From Planctomycetota bacterium (lineage in GTDB: Bacteria; Planctomycetota; UBA1135; UBA2386), in assembly GCA_020638695.1 (NCBI GenBank), contig JACKIB010000002.1:124001-188000 (forward strand): a stretch of DNA of 64,000 bases, in the 5' to 3' direction. The position numbers and the translations under genes were made by a program. Numbering within the stretch: the first letter of the stretch is position 1; each line of letters begins with the position of its first letter. Below the pieces are notes generated by a model. The model made no database searches. It had not been told where the DNA came from and was given only the letters and a program-made list of their open reading frames with translations. Of the stretch, positions 27,083-37,585 are shown piece by piece.

Positions 27083-27706
27083 TCAGGCGAGCAGCGACTC
27101 GACCGCGGCGGTGATCTTGCGATGCATCTCGCGCACGTCGCCGATCAACGCGTCGTTGCGCTGGATGGCCATCGCCGCGCGATCGCGGTCCTTCACGTAG
27201 CTTGCGTTGATCCGCACGTTCAGCAGCGCGGACTGCGCGGCGGCCGCCAGCAGCTCGGCCCCACTGCCGAGGTCGCTGACGATGTTGCGGCCGATGTGCG
27301 GCAGGGCCGGCAGCACGATCCGCAGCGCCTCGCGCACCATCCCCAGGGTCTCCTCGGGGACGACCATCGCACCGACCATGCCTTCCTCGATCGCGCGGTC
27401 CCGCAAGTCGCGATCCGCTTCGGTCTCCTTCGGCAAGCCGTAGGCCCGCGAAACCAGATCGAAGGCGGTGGCGTCGCGTTGGGCCATCGGCATGAACTTC
27501 TGCAGCAGCTCTTCGAGCCGGCGTTCGACGTCGGCCAGCGCCGCGTCGTGCTCCAGGGTCGCCTTCTTGCCGCGGCTGAAGCGAACCACCATCAGCAGCA
27601 AGGCGGTGCCCAGACACGCCGACAGGCCGGCGGCAGAACCCCCACCGGGAGTCGGTGTCTTGGCGGCGACGGACTGGACCAGGTCACGGAACGGTTGCTC
27701 GATCAT
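27083..27706 (-). CDS. Cyclodeaminase/cyclohydrolase (FTCD C-terminal) family protein
   Basis: 207 aa all-helical protein matching the stand-alone cyclodeaminase domain. The N-terminal signature is AKTPTPGGGSAAGLSACLGTALLLMV, followed by the amphipathic KFMPMAQRDATAFDLVSRAYGLPK and the conserved C-terminal GAELLAAAAQSALLNVRIN. The family includes formimidoyltetrahydrofolate cyclodeaminase and methenyl-THF cyclohydrolase; which reaction occurs here cannot be told from sequence. There is no transferase domain and no histidine-degradation gene nearby. It is divergent from the lipoprotein at 27808. Confidence 0.85.
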   Translation of the reverse strand: MIEQPFRDLVQSVAAKTPTPGGGSAAGLSACLGTALLLMVVRFSRGKKATLEHDAALADVERRLEELLQKFMPMAQRDATAFDLVSRAYGLPKETEADRDLRDRAIEEGMVGAMVVPEETLGMVREALRIVLPALPHIGRNIVSDLGSGAELLAAAAQSALLNVRINASYVKDRDRAAMAIQRNDALIGDVREMHRKITAAVESLLA

Positions 27707-27807
27707 GGTGTGGATCCCGCGATAGGGTCGGCCCGCGCCGGGGATCTTTCAAGCAATGCTTGCGGCGCGTGCTTTGGACGACGCGCGGCTTCGCCAATGA
27801 TCGGGCG

Positions 27808-28434
27808 ATGGTCCGCCCGTTCCACCCCCGGCTGGCCGGGGCAAACCTCCTCGCCGCGTTCGCGGCGAGCTTGCTCGTCACGGCCTGTTCCGGTCCGACC
27901 CGCGCGGCGACGGAGCGCAACGCGGCGCTGTCCGCCGCACCCGCCGCCACCCCCTGCCGCCTGACACTCGACGGCGACGCGGTCGTGCGCTGGTTCGTAC
28001 CAGTGCCGCACCAAGCGATCCCGGAACCGGTGCGGCGCAGCGCCGAGCTGTTCCTGCTGCCCGAGGGAGAGCTGGTGGCGTGCGGTCGGGAGTGGGACGC
28101 CGACGGCAGGCGCGGCTACCGGATGGTCAAACGTTACGGCGATCCGCTCCGCTTGCGGTCGGCCTGGGTCGACGGCAGCGGGGGGGTGCTCGAACGCAGC
28201 CACGACATTTCGCTCGAGCAGTGTCCGAAGGCCGATCTGGAGGCAGCGCGCGCGCTCGAACCGGGCGAGCCCACGCGGGTGGAGTTCGTGCAGGGCGGGC
28301 GCGACAGCCCCGGGCACCTACGCATCCACCTGGTGACCGCGGCGGGGCACCGCTGGGTGTTCGAGTGCCACCAAGGCCGCGTGGTCGCCCAAGCGCGGAT
28401 CCTCGACGCGACCCTGGAGTGGCGGAGCCACTGA
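27808..28434 (+). CDS. Lipoprotein of unknown function
   Basis: 208 aa from the ATG at 27808. The signal ends in a good lipobox, LLVTACSG (Cys about 27). The mature domain starts CRLTLDGDAVVRWFVPVPHQ and has strands such as FLLPEGELVACGREWDADG and HLRIHLVTAAGHRWVFECHQG; no family recognised. An upstream in-frame ATG at 27655 would overlap the divergent cyclodeaminase gene and is rejected. The threonine synthase start follows 50 bp downstream, so the two may share a transcript. Confidence 0.65.
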   Translation: MVRPFHPRLAGANLLAAFAASLLVTACSGPTRAATERNAALSAAPAATPCRLTLDGDAVVRWFVPVPHQAIPEPVRRSAELFLLPEGELVACGREWDADGRRGYRMVKRYGDPLRLRSAWVDGSGGVLERSHDISLEQCPKADLEAARALEPGEPTRVEFVQGGRDSPGHLRIHLVTAAGHRWVFECHQGRVVAQARILDATLEWRSH

Positions 28435-28484
28435 ACCGGGAACGCGGATCGGGTTCCGCGCCGACCACCCACTATCCTGCGCCG

Positions 28485-29723
<1,239 letters not shown>

Positions 29724-29726
<3 letters not shown>

Positions 29727-29889
29727 GAGTCTGCGCCACAGAAGGGTGACTCAGGAGGTTCGTGGATTTCGGCGCAGGTCGCCGCCCGAAAACACAGCCG
29801 AATTGGTGGATTCGGCGAGGATTTCGGGGGGTGACAGGTGCTGGAAGGCGCGGATCTCATGGGTTGTCATTCTGTGGCGCAGACTCCTA
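29724..29889 (+). repeat. Repeat A, full copy with perfect 20-bp terminal inverted repeats (MITE-like)
   Basis: 166 bp. The left end TAGGAGTCTGCGCCACAGAA (29724-29743) is the exact reverse complement of the right end at 29870-29889. Both ends have TA outermost, as expected for insertion by an IS630/Tc1-mariner-type transposase with TA duplication. The interior has no ORF. The left TA plus first base G form the TAG stop codon of thrC. A shorter copy is at 57183-57313. Confidence 0.85.
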
Positions 29890-29943
29890 GCCCGGACATT
29901 TCATGACCGAGCTGCTGCGATCGCGCAAGGTCGCTGCTGGCTG
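29888..29943 (+). repeat. Repeat B, left-half copy
   Basis: TAGCCCGGACATTTCATGAC followed by CGAGCTGCTGCGATCGCGCA and AGGTCGCTGCTGGC is nearly identical to the left half of the full repeat B at 29998. Its first TA is shared with the right end of repeat A. Confidence 0.8.
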
Positions 29944-29962
29944 CTTGCCTCGACCGAAACCT

Positions 29963-30000
29963 GACTCAAATGCGCCGACTTCGCCGGGCCAGGCCTCTAG
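29963..30000 (+). repeat. Short repeat R, copy 1
   Basis: GACTCAAATGCGCCGACTTC GCCGGGCCAGGCCTCTAG is found again inverted at 63961-63999 (one insertion, two substitutions) and in part at 57506-57538. Its last TAG is shared with the start of the full repeat B. Confidence 0.75.
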
Positions 30001-30175
30001 CCCGGACTATTCATGACCGAGCTGCTGCGATCGCGCAAGGTCGCTGCTGGCTTCGTCGCACATCAGAACCTGCTCCTCGACGGGGGCACCCCGCCTCCGG
30101 GCAGAACCTGCCGTTCTCCTTGCCAGCAACAACCTTGCACGATCTCGCGACGCTGCTCATGAATAGTCCGGGCTA
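29998..30175 (+). repeat. Repeat B, full copy with perfect 19-bp terminal inverted repeats (MITE-like)
   Basis: 178 bp. The left end TAGCCCGGACTATTCATGA (29998-30016) is the exact reverse complement of 30157-30175. Inverted similarity continues imperfectly for about 35 more bases on each side (GATCGCGCAAGGTCGCTGCTGGC against GATCGTGCAAGGTTGTTGCTGGC), so the transcript would fold into a long hairpin. TA is outermost on both sides. No ORF inside. Confidence 0.85.
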
Positions 30176-30207
30176 GCCCGCTGGCAACCTCGAGATCGCC
30201 CCAGCCA

Positions 30208-30303
30208 GTGGGTTGTCGCCGAAGTTCGTCGGCCCGTCATGCGGTTGGCTCGCAAGGAGCTGCGGCGCCGCGAGCGGGCCGCAGGGCCGGCGACATCACC
30301 CAC
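30208..30303 (+). repeat. Repeat C, right-truncated copy
   Basis: The left end GTGGGTTGTCGCCGAAGTT and the core TCATGCGGTTGGCTCGCAAGG and GCCGCGAGCGGGCCG match the copies at 33586-33745 and 57538-57700. The right arm is shortened to CGACATCACCCAC. It lies between repeat B and the stop of the glycosyltransferase-like gene. Confidence 0.7.
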
Positions 30304-30343
30304 GAGGCCCCCAACGAGTCCGGGTGGGGGGGTCTCGCCGGCC

Positions 30344-33300
30344 TCAGCGCGTGCGCAGCACCACCGGCTCGGCGCGCAGCGGATGCCCGCCCGCGGCGAG
30401 TTCGCCACCGACCCACACCTCGTAGTCCGCGCCGGGTAGCAGATTGGTGGCTCGGACCGCGTAGCCATGGCGCAGCGGCGTGGGTTCGGCGAACAGTTGG
30501 GTCCACACTCGGTCGCCCTTGGCACGCACGAGCGCATAAGCGGGTCGTAGCGGCATCGCACAGGAATAGGTGAAGACCACTTCGTCGTCACGCTGCACCG
30601 CCAGTCGCGGCGCGGTCAAGCTCGGCAGCTCGACGGCCTGCATCCAGTGGTCGCCCTGCTGGGCACCGAGCCGGGCGCGGATCAACGCGCGCCCCACGGC
30701 GCGCGCTTGGGCGACCCCGGCCGCGTCCACTTGCACGACGCTGGGGTGATCGCTGGTCCAGGTGACCCGATGCGTGACGTCGACGGACTGCGTCCCCCGG
30801 TCGGCGAGCACGCGCAGCGCGGTGGCACTGCACCCCGGGAACAGCCGTTCGTCGCCGACGATCCGCAAGCGTGCACTCGCGACGTCGGGGTCCACCGCGG
30901 CATCGGCGCCGGCAGTGCGCACGCGTCGCCCGTTCGGCAGGATTCCGAGGAACGATCCCGGCGGCAGGTGCTCGGCACCGCGCGGCGTCGGTGCGTGCCA
31001 GTCCGCTGCGCCGAGGTTGGCGTAGACCAGCAGTCCGTCGCGGTACGCCACTTCGATCCGCGGTGCGACGAGGTCGAGTCCGCGCACGAGTGCCTGCTCC
31101 AGCTCGACCATCACGCCCTCGGCATCCGCATACCGAACAGTGCGGCACACGGTGCGCTGCGCGGCGCGGACCAACTCGAGCATCGGAGGCGGAAGCGCGC
31201 CACCATCGAGCAGCACCGGTCGTTGGCCACACGCCAACGCGGCTGCCAACGGCCGCGCGCCGGCAGCACCCGCGGGCAGCGGTGGCGATTCCCAGGCGGC
31301 CACTCGGGGCACCAGCAAGCGCAGCGCGGGACCCGGCGCGAGCAGCCGGTCCGGTTCGGCACACAGCACCACCGCGCGACCGAGTCGCGGGTCGGTCAAC
31401 CGCCAGAGTTCGGCCGCGGCTACGCGTTCGCCGGGCGGCAACTCCGGCAGGCCGGCACGGACACGGAACGGCGACGAGCCGCGGTCGATCACCGGCAAGC
31501 AGGCGTCCAACCGACCGCGCGTCGCGGTCAAGTAGTGCACTTCGCCCGCCTGCACGGTCGAGCGGAGCGCGGTGCGGAAGACCGCTCCGTCGCGGAACAC
31601 GCCGAGGTTGCCGAACCCAGGTAGACGGATCGGGGTGCCGGCGACCTCCGCGTGCAGTGCGATGCCTTGGGCGGCGAGAACTTCCAAACTGCCGCCGGCT
31701 ACTCGAACCACTACGGGGAGATCCCCCACGGTGCACACTACCGCACCGAGGTACCGGTTCAGGCGATGGAGCACCGAGAGCCCCGAAGTACCCCGTGCGG
31801 TCAACGACATGCCGACGCCGCGGATCCGCAGCACACCGTGCGAAAGGTCGACGATATCGATCGTGTAGTGCTGCTCGGGCTCGCGCACGTCACTGGACGG
31901 ATCCTCTCCGGTGATTTCAATGTGATAACATCTACTATCGCGCCACAGCCTGCCGAACCCGGCACGCTCGACGGCGTGCGGGACGCGCAGCGGCTGCTCC
32001 GCGATGCGCTCGACCACCGGCAGCTGTTCGGCCAGCTCGGGGATCAGGCGGTGGTGCACCAATACCGCGCGCTGTTGCACGTTCGCCGCGATCGCACCGA
32101 ACCCGCCGGCAATCCGCGCGCGCGCAGCCGGGGTGAACAGACCGAGCGCCTGGGCGCGCACCGGATCGAACGGCATGGTCGCGGCGCCGCGTTGTTCGAC
32201 CGGAAGCTCGATCCATGCGGCGAAGCGCCGAACGGTGCTCGTATTGGCGAGGTCCGGTACCGGGGGACCCCGATGGCGCAGCTGCGCGGCGACCCCGGGA
32301 CCGACCAGCGCGGCGATGAGCAACAGCAGCCCGGCGGCGCACGCGCACCCCACGCCAGTTCGGGCCAGCCGCGCGACCACCGACCCGACCACCACCCAGG
32401 CCCAGGGCAACACCCCCACGAAGTAGCGCTCGTCAGGGTGGTAGTAGACGGAGTACAGCGCCACGTGCCCACCGAGCCACGCGGCGAGCGCCGCGACCAG
32501 CCAACCACCGCGCGCCACTCGCCAAGTTCGAAACGCGAAGACACCTCCGACGAGCCACGCCGCGGCCGGCCAGCAGTATCCGAGCCCTGTGCTGTAGAAG
32601 GACCGCTCGTCGAAGCAGAACCCGGCGAACACCCGCCCCGCGACCTCGAGGTGTGGCATCTGCACGTGGCTGTGCAGCGGTGCGTCGGGACTGCCGTGGA
32701 AGGCGAACGTGAGGTTGAGCACGCGGCCCCAGAAGTCGTCGTAGAGCTCGGGCGACCAGAACTCGTACTGGGACCAGCGCCACGGCTCGGTGCCGGAACG
32801 CAGCATGAGCCAGCACACACCGAGCAGCAGAGGAAGGCCACCGAGCACCGCGCACGCCCCGCGCCACGCCGCGAACCGAGCGCCATGCCGCACTGCGCTG
32901 GCGCACCACAGCAGCAGCAGCGGGACGGCGGCGAGATGCGCGTAGTTGGGTCGGATCGCCACTGCCGTGGCGAGGCACAGTCCGCCGGCGGCCGCGGCCC
33001 AGCCGGCGCGCGGTCGGGAAGACACTGCTCCGATCGCGAGCCACAGCAGGCCCGCGTTGCTGAACAGTGCGCCCGGTTCGTCCGACATCAGCCGCGCCGC
33101 GGCGTGCAACGAGATCGGCGCGGCAGACCATCCGAGCCCCGCGACCGCCGCAGCGAGGAGGCCCGCACCGGGTCGGCGCCGTTCCCGGTCGAACACGTTC
33201 CGCCACACCACCCAGGCCAGAACCGCTATCCACACCGCGTGCAGCGCGGAGATCGGCGCCACGACTCCGGTGACCGCCTCGCCGCGCAGGCCGCAGCGCA

Positions 33301-33532
33301 CCGCACCGGCGAGCAGCAACGGCCAACCGGGCGGGTAGCGCGACAGCAGGCGGTGGTCGCCGAGTTGCAGCAGCATCTCGCCGCGGTCGGCGATGTCGTG
33401 GGCGAGCGCGGCATACTCCAGCGCGTCGGGCTCCGGACTGAAGTGATGCAACCAGGTGTGGTCGATCCCCCACCACCGCAACGCGAAGGCGGCCAGGAAC
33501 ACCAGGAGCAGCGTCAGGGCGAGGCGGTGCAT
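30344..33532 (-). CDS. Polytopic membrane protein, GT39/ArnT-like glycosyltransferase with large C-terminal domain and Big2-like module
   Basis: 1062 aa from the ATG at 33532 (MHRLALTLLLVFLAAFALRW); upstream open frame runs through repeat C and is rejected. The N-terminal 480 residues hold about ten to twelve helices with a short acidic first loop (FSPEPDALEYAALAHDIADRG), the place of the catalytic Asp/Glu in PMT/ArnT-type glycosyltransferases, and a YHPDERYFVGVLPWAWV segment. The remaining about 580 residues are beta-rich and soluble. Near the C-terminus THRVTWTSDHPSVVQVDAAG followed by VAQARAVGRALIRARLG fits a Big2 Ig-like domain. Substrate unknown. The gene is flanked by direct copies of repeat C. 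Confidence 0.7.
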   Translation of the reverse strand: MHRLALTLLLVFLAAFALRWWGIDHTWLHHFSPEPDALEYAALAHDIADRGEMLLQLGDHRLLSRYPPGWPLLLAGAVRCGLRGEAVTGVVAPISALHAVWIAVLAWVVWRNVFDRERRRPGAGLLAAAVAGLGWSAAPISLHAAARLMSDEPGALFSNAGLLWLAIGAVSSRPRAGWAAAAGGLCLATAVAIRPNYAHLAAVPLLLLWCASAVRHGARFAAWRGACAVLGGLPLLLGVCWLMLRSGTEPWRWSQYEFWSPELYDDFWGRVLNLTFAFHGSPDAPLHSHVQMPHLEVAGRVFAGFCFDERSFYSTGLGYCWPAAAWLVGGVFAFRTWRVARGGWLVAALAAWLGGHVALYSVYYHPDERYFVGVLPWAWVVVGSVVARLARTGVGCACAAGLLLLIAALVGPGVAAQLRHRGPPVPDLANTSTVRRFAAWIELPVEQRGAATMPFDPVRAQALGLFTPAARARIAGGFGAIAANVQQRAVLVHHRLIPELAEQLPVVERIAEQPLRVPHAVERAGFGRLWRDSRCYHIEITGEDPSSDVREPEQHYTIDIVDLSHGVLRIRGVGMSLTARGTSGLSVLHRLNRYLGAVVCTVGDLPVVVRVAGGSLEVLAAQGIALHAEVAGTPIRLPGFGNLGVFRDGAVFRTALRSTVQAGEVHYLTATRGRLDACLPVIDRGSSPFRVRAGLPELPPGERVAAAELWRLTDPRLGRAVVLCAEPDRLLAPGPALRLLVPRVAAWESPPLPAGAAGARPLAAALACGQRPVLLDGGALPPPMLELVRAAQRTVCRTVRYADAEGVMVELEQALVRGLDLVAPRIEVAYRDGLLVYANLGAADWHAPTPRGAEHLPPGSFLGILPNGRRVRTAGADAAVDPDVASARLRIVGDERLFPGCSATALRVLADRGTQSVDVTHRVTWTSDHPSVVQVDAAGVAQARAVGRALIRARLGAQQGDHWMQAVELPSLTAPRLAVQRDDEVVFTYSCAMPLRPAYALVRAKGDRVWTQLFAEPTPLRHGYAVRATNLLPGADYEVWVGGELAAGGHPLRAEPVVLRTR

Positions 33533-33585
33533 CGGCAGCGGGCACCGAGCGGTCGCCCGCCCGGGAGCATACATGCCGCAGCCGA

Positions 33586-33745
33586 GTGGGCTGTGGCCGA
33601 ACTGCCTCGCGTGAGTCGGCGAATCATGCGGTTCGCTCGCAGGGGGCGGCCACGAGGCTCGTCGGTGGACGAGTCGAGGCGCTGCAACGGCGCGAGCGGG
33701 CCGTGAGGCCGCCGACATGGGGCAAGGACTTCGGCGACAACCCAT
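33586..33745 (+). repeat. Repeat C copy
   Basis: Left arm GTGGGCTGTGGCCGAACTG and right arm GACTTCGGCGACAACCCAT are imperfect inverted ends. The core TCATGCGGTTCGCTCGCAGG and GGCGCGAGCGGGCCGTGAGG is shared with the other two copies. It fills much of the 351-bp gap (33533-33883) between the glycosyltransferase-like gene and the M16 gene; I see nothing else in that gap. Confidence 0.72.
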
Positions 33746-33883
33746 CCGCCCGCTTCCTTGGCCAGCGAATCGACCGCAGCACGCGAGCACGTCCGGACGA
33801 AGAGAGTCACTGGCACCGCCCGGACAGGGCGGACCCGTCTGGAAAGCTCGTTCTGACGACGTCGCGGCGCCCGCGCGACGCGG

Positions 33884-36769
33884 CTACCGAAAGACCTCGG
33901 CGATCGGCAGCACGCGCACTGCCTTGCGGTCGATGCCGGCTTTCCACACTTCGATCCGCTTGTCTTCCTCGAGCACGTCCGCGGCCGGCTTGCTGGTGTA
34001 TTCGATCGGAGTCGGGTCGCTACCGAGCAGGCGCTGCACGAAACCCTGGGCGTCCTTGGTGACCACCACGTACTGCACGCGATCGGCACGCAGGTACTTG
34101 CGCAACACCCGGTTCACTTCGTCGACGGTCAGCTTCTCCAGCGCCTTCTGCACGTATTCGGTGAAGGTGCCGATCTTGTAGAAGCGGCTGTCCAACGCGT
34201 AGCCGAGCTGCCGGTCCTGCGATGCGACGAGGGTCTTGACGAATCTGCCGAGGAACGCGCGGGTCGCGGCGAAGTCAGCCGGCGTGACCCCCTTCTCCAA
34301 CAGCTTGTGGAGCTCGTACTGCATAGCCTTGAACGCGAACGGACCGTTCTGCGGCGGCACCGGGCGGATCCAGATCTGGAAGATCTGGCTGGCCCGCGCC
34401 ACATTGGGTTCCGGACGCATCGACGCACCGCCGTGCGGGAAGTGCTCGATGTAGGCGTAGTCACCGTAGTTGAGCCCACGGATCTCGCGCAGCCGCTGGT
34501 AGAGGTAGCTGTTCTCCGAGCGGTGCTCACCGAAGTAGGAGCGCACCAGCCACAGCGCGACCCAGTCGGGATGTCCGCGGGTGATGTCGATCGGGAACCC
34601 GGCATGGATCCCCGTCGCCAGCGTCTCCTTCTCGACCACGGTGAGGCGGTCGTGCCTCGGCTGCTTCACTCCTGCGGTGTAGTCGACCGGGTGGTCGGCG
34701 AGGTCGCGCGGGGCGCCGAACACGGCCTTCAAGTCGGTCGCCACGCGCGCCGGGAAGCCATCCGGATAGCCGCCGGACAACCCGACCACCGGCGCCTTCA
34801 AGCGCTCCTGGTAGAACGCCTTCACGTCGTCGAGCGTGATGCCGCGCACCTGCTCGATGCTGCCCAGGTTGAGCCGGCCGAACGGGTGTCCGGCGTACAG
34901 CTCCTGGTAGAGCACTTCCTTGCCGGTCTCCTCGTCGTCGGATTGGCGCAACCCGGCGTCGATCTGGGCGATGGTGTTGCTCTTGATGCGATCGAGGTCG
35001 GCCTGCAGGAACGCCGGCTCGGTGAGCATCTCCCGCACCAACGCGTAGTAGCGCGGCAGGTTGTCGCGGTGCACGGTGCCGGCGAACACCGTCATCTGCT
35101 TGTCGACCGAGGCGGACAACGAAGCGGCCATGGGGAACAGCGCGGCCACCACGTCGTCGTAGCTGCGCTTGCGGGTCGCCGCGGCGGTCAGCATCTGCGC
35201 AGTGACGTGTGCCAATCCCGCCTTGCCCGCGGGATCCGCGGCGGCGCCGGACTGGAACACGATGCGCATCGCCACCAGCGGCGAGCGCGACGGCAGCAAT
35301 ACGGCGTGTGCCGGCGCGGCGGCAGCTGCATCGAGTTCGAGCCGGTGGGGCAGCGGCGGCGCCACGGCACCGCCCGCGACCGCATTCGCCTCGACCGGCA
35401 CGTCGTGCACGGTGATCGCGGGAAGCTTCGGCTTGTCGCCGGCGCACAGCGTGGCGATCGTGCGCCCCTTGTCCACCAGGTAGCGCGCGGCGGCGCGCCG
35501 CAGGTCCGCCGGGCCGACCTTGTCGTACTTGGTGTACACCGCGTTCACGGTCGCCGGTGTGCGAGTACGCGCCAACGCACCGGCCAACGCTTCGGCGATT
35601 CCGCTCGAGCTGTCGAGCGAGGCGGCGAATCCGTAGCGCAGATTGGACTTCACCGCGGCGATGCGCTCCGCGCTGACCGGAGTGGTCGCGAGCGCCTTGC
35701 AGGTGCTCAGGATCCGGTCGCGCACTTCGGCGAGGTCTTCGACCCGCTTGACCCGTGCGAACACCATCAACAGGAACGGATCCGTGTGGTCGGGGAAGTA
35801 CGGGAACAACGCGGTGACTTTGCGCTGTTGCACGTAGAGCTCCTTGTAGAGCTCCGAGCTGGGCGAGAACGCCACCGCCGACAGCACGTCGAGGGTCGGC
35901 ATCTCCATATCGTCGGGCGAGAACGCCGGGCCGCGGAATGCCACGGCCAGCCAAGGATCGGTCTTGCTGGGCCAGGGAACGTGGCACTCGAGCGGCGCGG
36001 CCTGCTCGGGCTCGGCCGGGATCTCGGCCTTGTAGTTGCCGCGCTTCCAACTGCCGAAGTACTTGTTGGTCAGCTCGCGCACCTGCGCGGGCGCGAGGTC
36101 ACCGACCGCGAGGATCGTGACGTACTCGGGCTTGTACCAGCGCTTGAAGAACTCCAGGCTGTAGTCGTACTGGCGCGGCATCTTCACGATGTCGCGCAGG
36201 AAGCCCATGGTGGTGTGCTTGTAGGTGTGGCGCTGGAACGCGGTGTCGCGCATCACCTCCAGCAGCTTGTTCACCGGCTGCGAGCTGTTCTTGTTGTACT
36301 CACCGAACACCGCCTGCGATTCGGTGCGGAACACGCCGCGCCCGTACTTCAGGTGCTGGAAGCGGTCTGCCTCCATCTTCAGCACGGTCTCCAGGTCCTC
36401 CTTGCCGAAGGTCGTGTGGTAGTTGGTGTAGTCGTCGGTGGTGTAGGCGTTGCGATGCGCACCGATCTCCTTGAACACGCGCGCCTGCTCGGCGGCGGAG
36501 AAGTTCTCGGTGCCGCGGAACATCATGTGTTCGAAGAAGTGCGCGAACCCGGACTTGCCCGGCTCGACCTCGTTGCGCGAGCCCGTGGAGACGATCAGGT
36601 GTAGCGAGACCACGTCCGGGAAATCGGTCGGGATGGTGATCAGCCGCAGTCCGCTGTCGAAGTCGTGGATCGAGAACTCGTAGGGAAACAGCTTGTTCTG
36701 ACTCACGGCTTCCGGGCAGACGCAGGCCGCCAGCACTGCCGCGCGCAGCGGCCAGGAGAAGGACAACAT
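33884..36769 (-). CDS. Secreted M16 family zinc peptidase
   Basis: 961 aa with a signal sequence (residues about 5-23, ending EAVSQ). The inverted zinc motif HFFEH is at 77-81, with the distal Glu expected in the TESQAVFGEYNKN region, so the N-terminal half is catalytically complete. The C-terminal half (from about residue 470) repeats the fold without the HxxEH motif and has the typical R/Y pair region SYLYQRLREIRGLNYGDYA. This is the two-halves-in-one-chain form of the insulinase family. Its gene follows the metallophosphoesterase by 61 bp and is probably the last of a four-gene operon. Confidence 0.9.
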   Translation of the reverse strand: MLSFSWPLRAAVLAACVCPEAVSQNKLFPYEFSIHDFDSGLRLITIPTDFPDVVSLHLIVSTGSRNEVEPGKSGFAHFFEHMMFRGTENFSAAEQARVFKEIGAHRNAYTTDDYTNYHTTFGKEDLETVLKMEADRFQHLKYGRGVFRTESQAVFGEYNKNSSQPVNKLLEVMRDTAFQRHTYKHTTMGFLRDIVKMPRQYDYSLEFFKRWYKPEYVTILAVGDLAPAQVRELTNKYFGSWKRGNYKAEIPAEPEQAAPLECHVPWPSKTDPWLAVAFRGPAFSPDDMEMPTLDVLSAVAFSPSSELYKELYVQQRKVTALFPYFPDHTDPFLLMVFARVKRVEDLAEVRDRILSTCKALATTPVSAERIAAVKSNLRYGFAASLDSSSGIAEALAGALARTRTPATVNAVYTKYDKVGPADLRRAAARYLVDKGRTIATLCAGDKPKLPAITVHDVPVEANAVAGGAVAPPLPHRLELDAAAAAPAHAVLLPSRSPLVAMRIVFQSGAAADPAGKAGLAHVTAQMLTAAATRKRSYDDVVAALFPMAASLSASVDKQMTVFAGTVHRDNLPRYYALVREMLTEPAFLQADLDRIKSNTIAQIDAGLRQSDDEETGKEVLYQELYAGHPFGRLNLGSIEQVRGITLDDVKAFYQERLKAPVVGLSGGYPDGFPARVATDLKAVFGAPRDLADHPVDYTAGVKQPRHDRLTVVEKETLATGIHAGFPIDITRGHPDWVALWLVRSYFGEHRSENSYLYQRLREIRGLNYGDYAYIEHFPHGGASMRPEPNVARASQIFQIWIRPVPPQNGPFAFKAMQYELHKLLEKGVTPADFAATRAFLGRFVKTLVASQDRQLGYALDSRFYKIGTFTEYVQKALEKLTVDEVNRVLRKYLRADRVQYVVVTKDAQGFVQRLLGSDPTPIEYTSKPAADVLEEDKRIEVWKAGIDRKAVRVLPIAEVFR

Positions 36770-36830
36770 GACGTCCTTCTACGGGCTCGCTGCAGCGGCC
36801 GGGAGCGAAAACCCGAGGGGGATCCGCGGG

Positions 36831-37544
36831 TCAGTCGGATCGAGAACCGTCCAGCTCGATCTCGATCGGCGCGAACTCGATCGCGTCGCACGACGCCAGA
36901 TAGTAGCGGATCCCACCCGCCTCACCCTGGAAGCCGTAACGGTGGTCCTTGCCGTGCAAGTGCCCGTAGACGCATACCTCGGCACCGGCGCCCTCCAGCA
37001 GTTCGACCGCCGGGGTGGTCCGCCCGTCGCTGTAGCGCGGCGGATAGTGAACCAGCGCAATGGTCCGCGAACCGCCGAGCTTGGCGCCGGCCGCGATCGA
37101 CAGCTTGAGCCGCTCCAGCTCGCGGAGGAACACCTTCTCGGTGTTCTCGTCGGCCCACGGCGATCCGGGTGGATCCCACAGGCGCGCACCGATCACCACC
37201 GTGCCGTCGGTCAGCTTGACGGCGGTGTTCTGTAGCAGGTGGATCGAGGGGTCGACCACCGCGCGGACCTTGGCGAGCGACGACCACCAGTGGCAGTGGT
37301 TGCCCTTGATCAGCACCTTCTGTCCGGGGCGGGCGCCGAGCCACTCGAGGTCGGGCCGGGCCTCGTCGAGTGTCAGACCCCACGAAGTGTCGCCACCGAC
37401 CAGTACCCAGTCGTCGGCGGTGATCCGCGCGTCCCACGCGGCACGCATCTTGTCGGCATGCCCGACCCACTGCGGACCGAACACGTCCATCGGCTTGTCG
37501 ACGCCGAAGCTCAGGTGCAGGTCGCTGATTGCGAACAGGCGCAT
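36831..37544 (-). CDS. Calcineurin-like metallophosphoesterase
   Basis: 237 aa. All five motifs of the family are present in order: FAISDLHL (D8, H10), LVGGDTSW, IKGNHCHWW, ALVHYPP and VYGHLHGKDH. These bind a di-metal centre that hydrolyses phosphoesters. The length and the HYPP motif resemble the small cytosolic YkoQ-like class, with no signal or membrane segment. The substrate cannot be predicted. It lies 41 bp after the PQQ-repeat gene and 61 bp before the M16 gene on the same strand. Confidence 0.9.
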   Translation of the reverse strand: MRLFAISDLHLSFGVDKPMDVFGPQWVGHADKMRAAWDARITADDWVLVGGDTSWGLTLDEARPDLEWLGARPGQKVLIKGNHCHWWSSLAKVRAVVDPSIHLLQNTAVKLTDGTVVIGARLWDPPGSPWADENTEKVFLRELERLKLSIAAGAKLGGSRTIALVHYPPRYSDGRTTPAVELLEGAGAEVCVYGHLHGKDHRYGFQGEAGGIRYYLASCDAIEFAPIEIELDGSRSD

Positions 37545-37585
37545 GGGACTCTTCTACCAGTCGGCCGTGGTGCGCGCCGCGCGAC

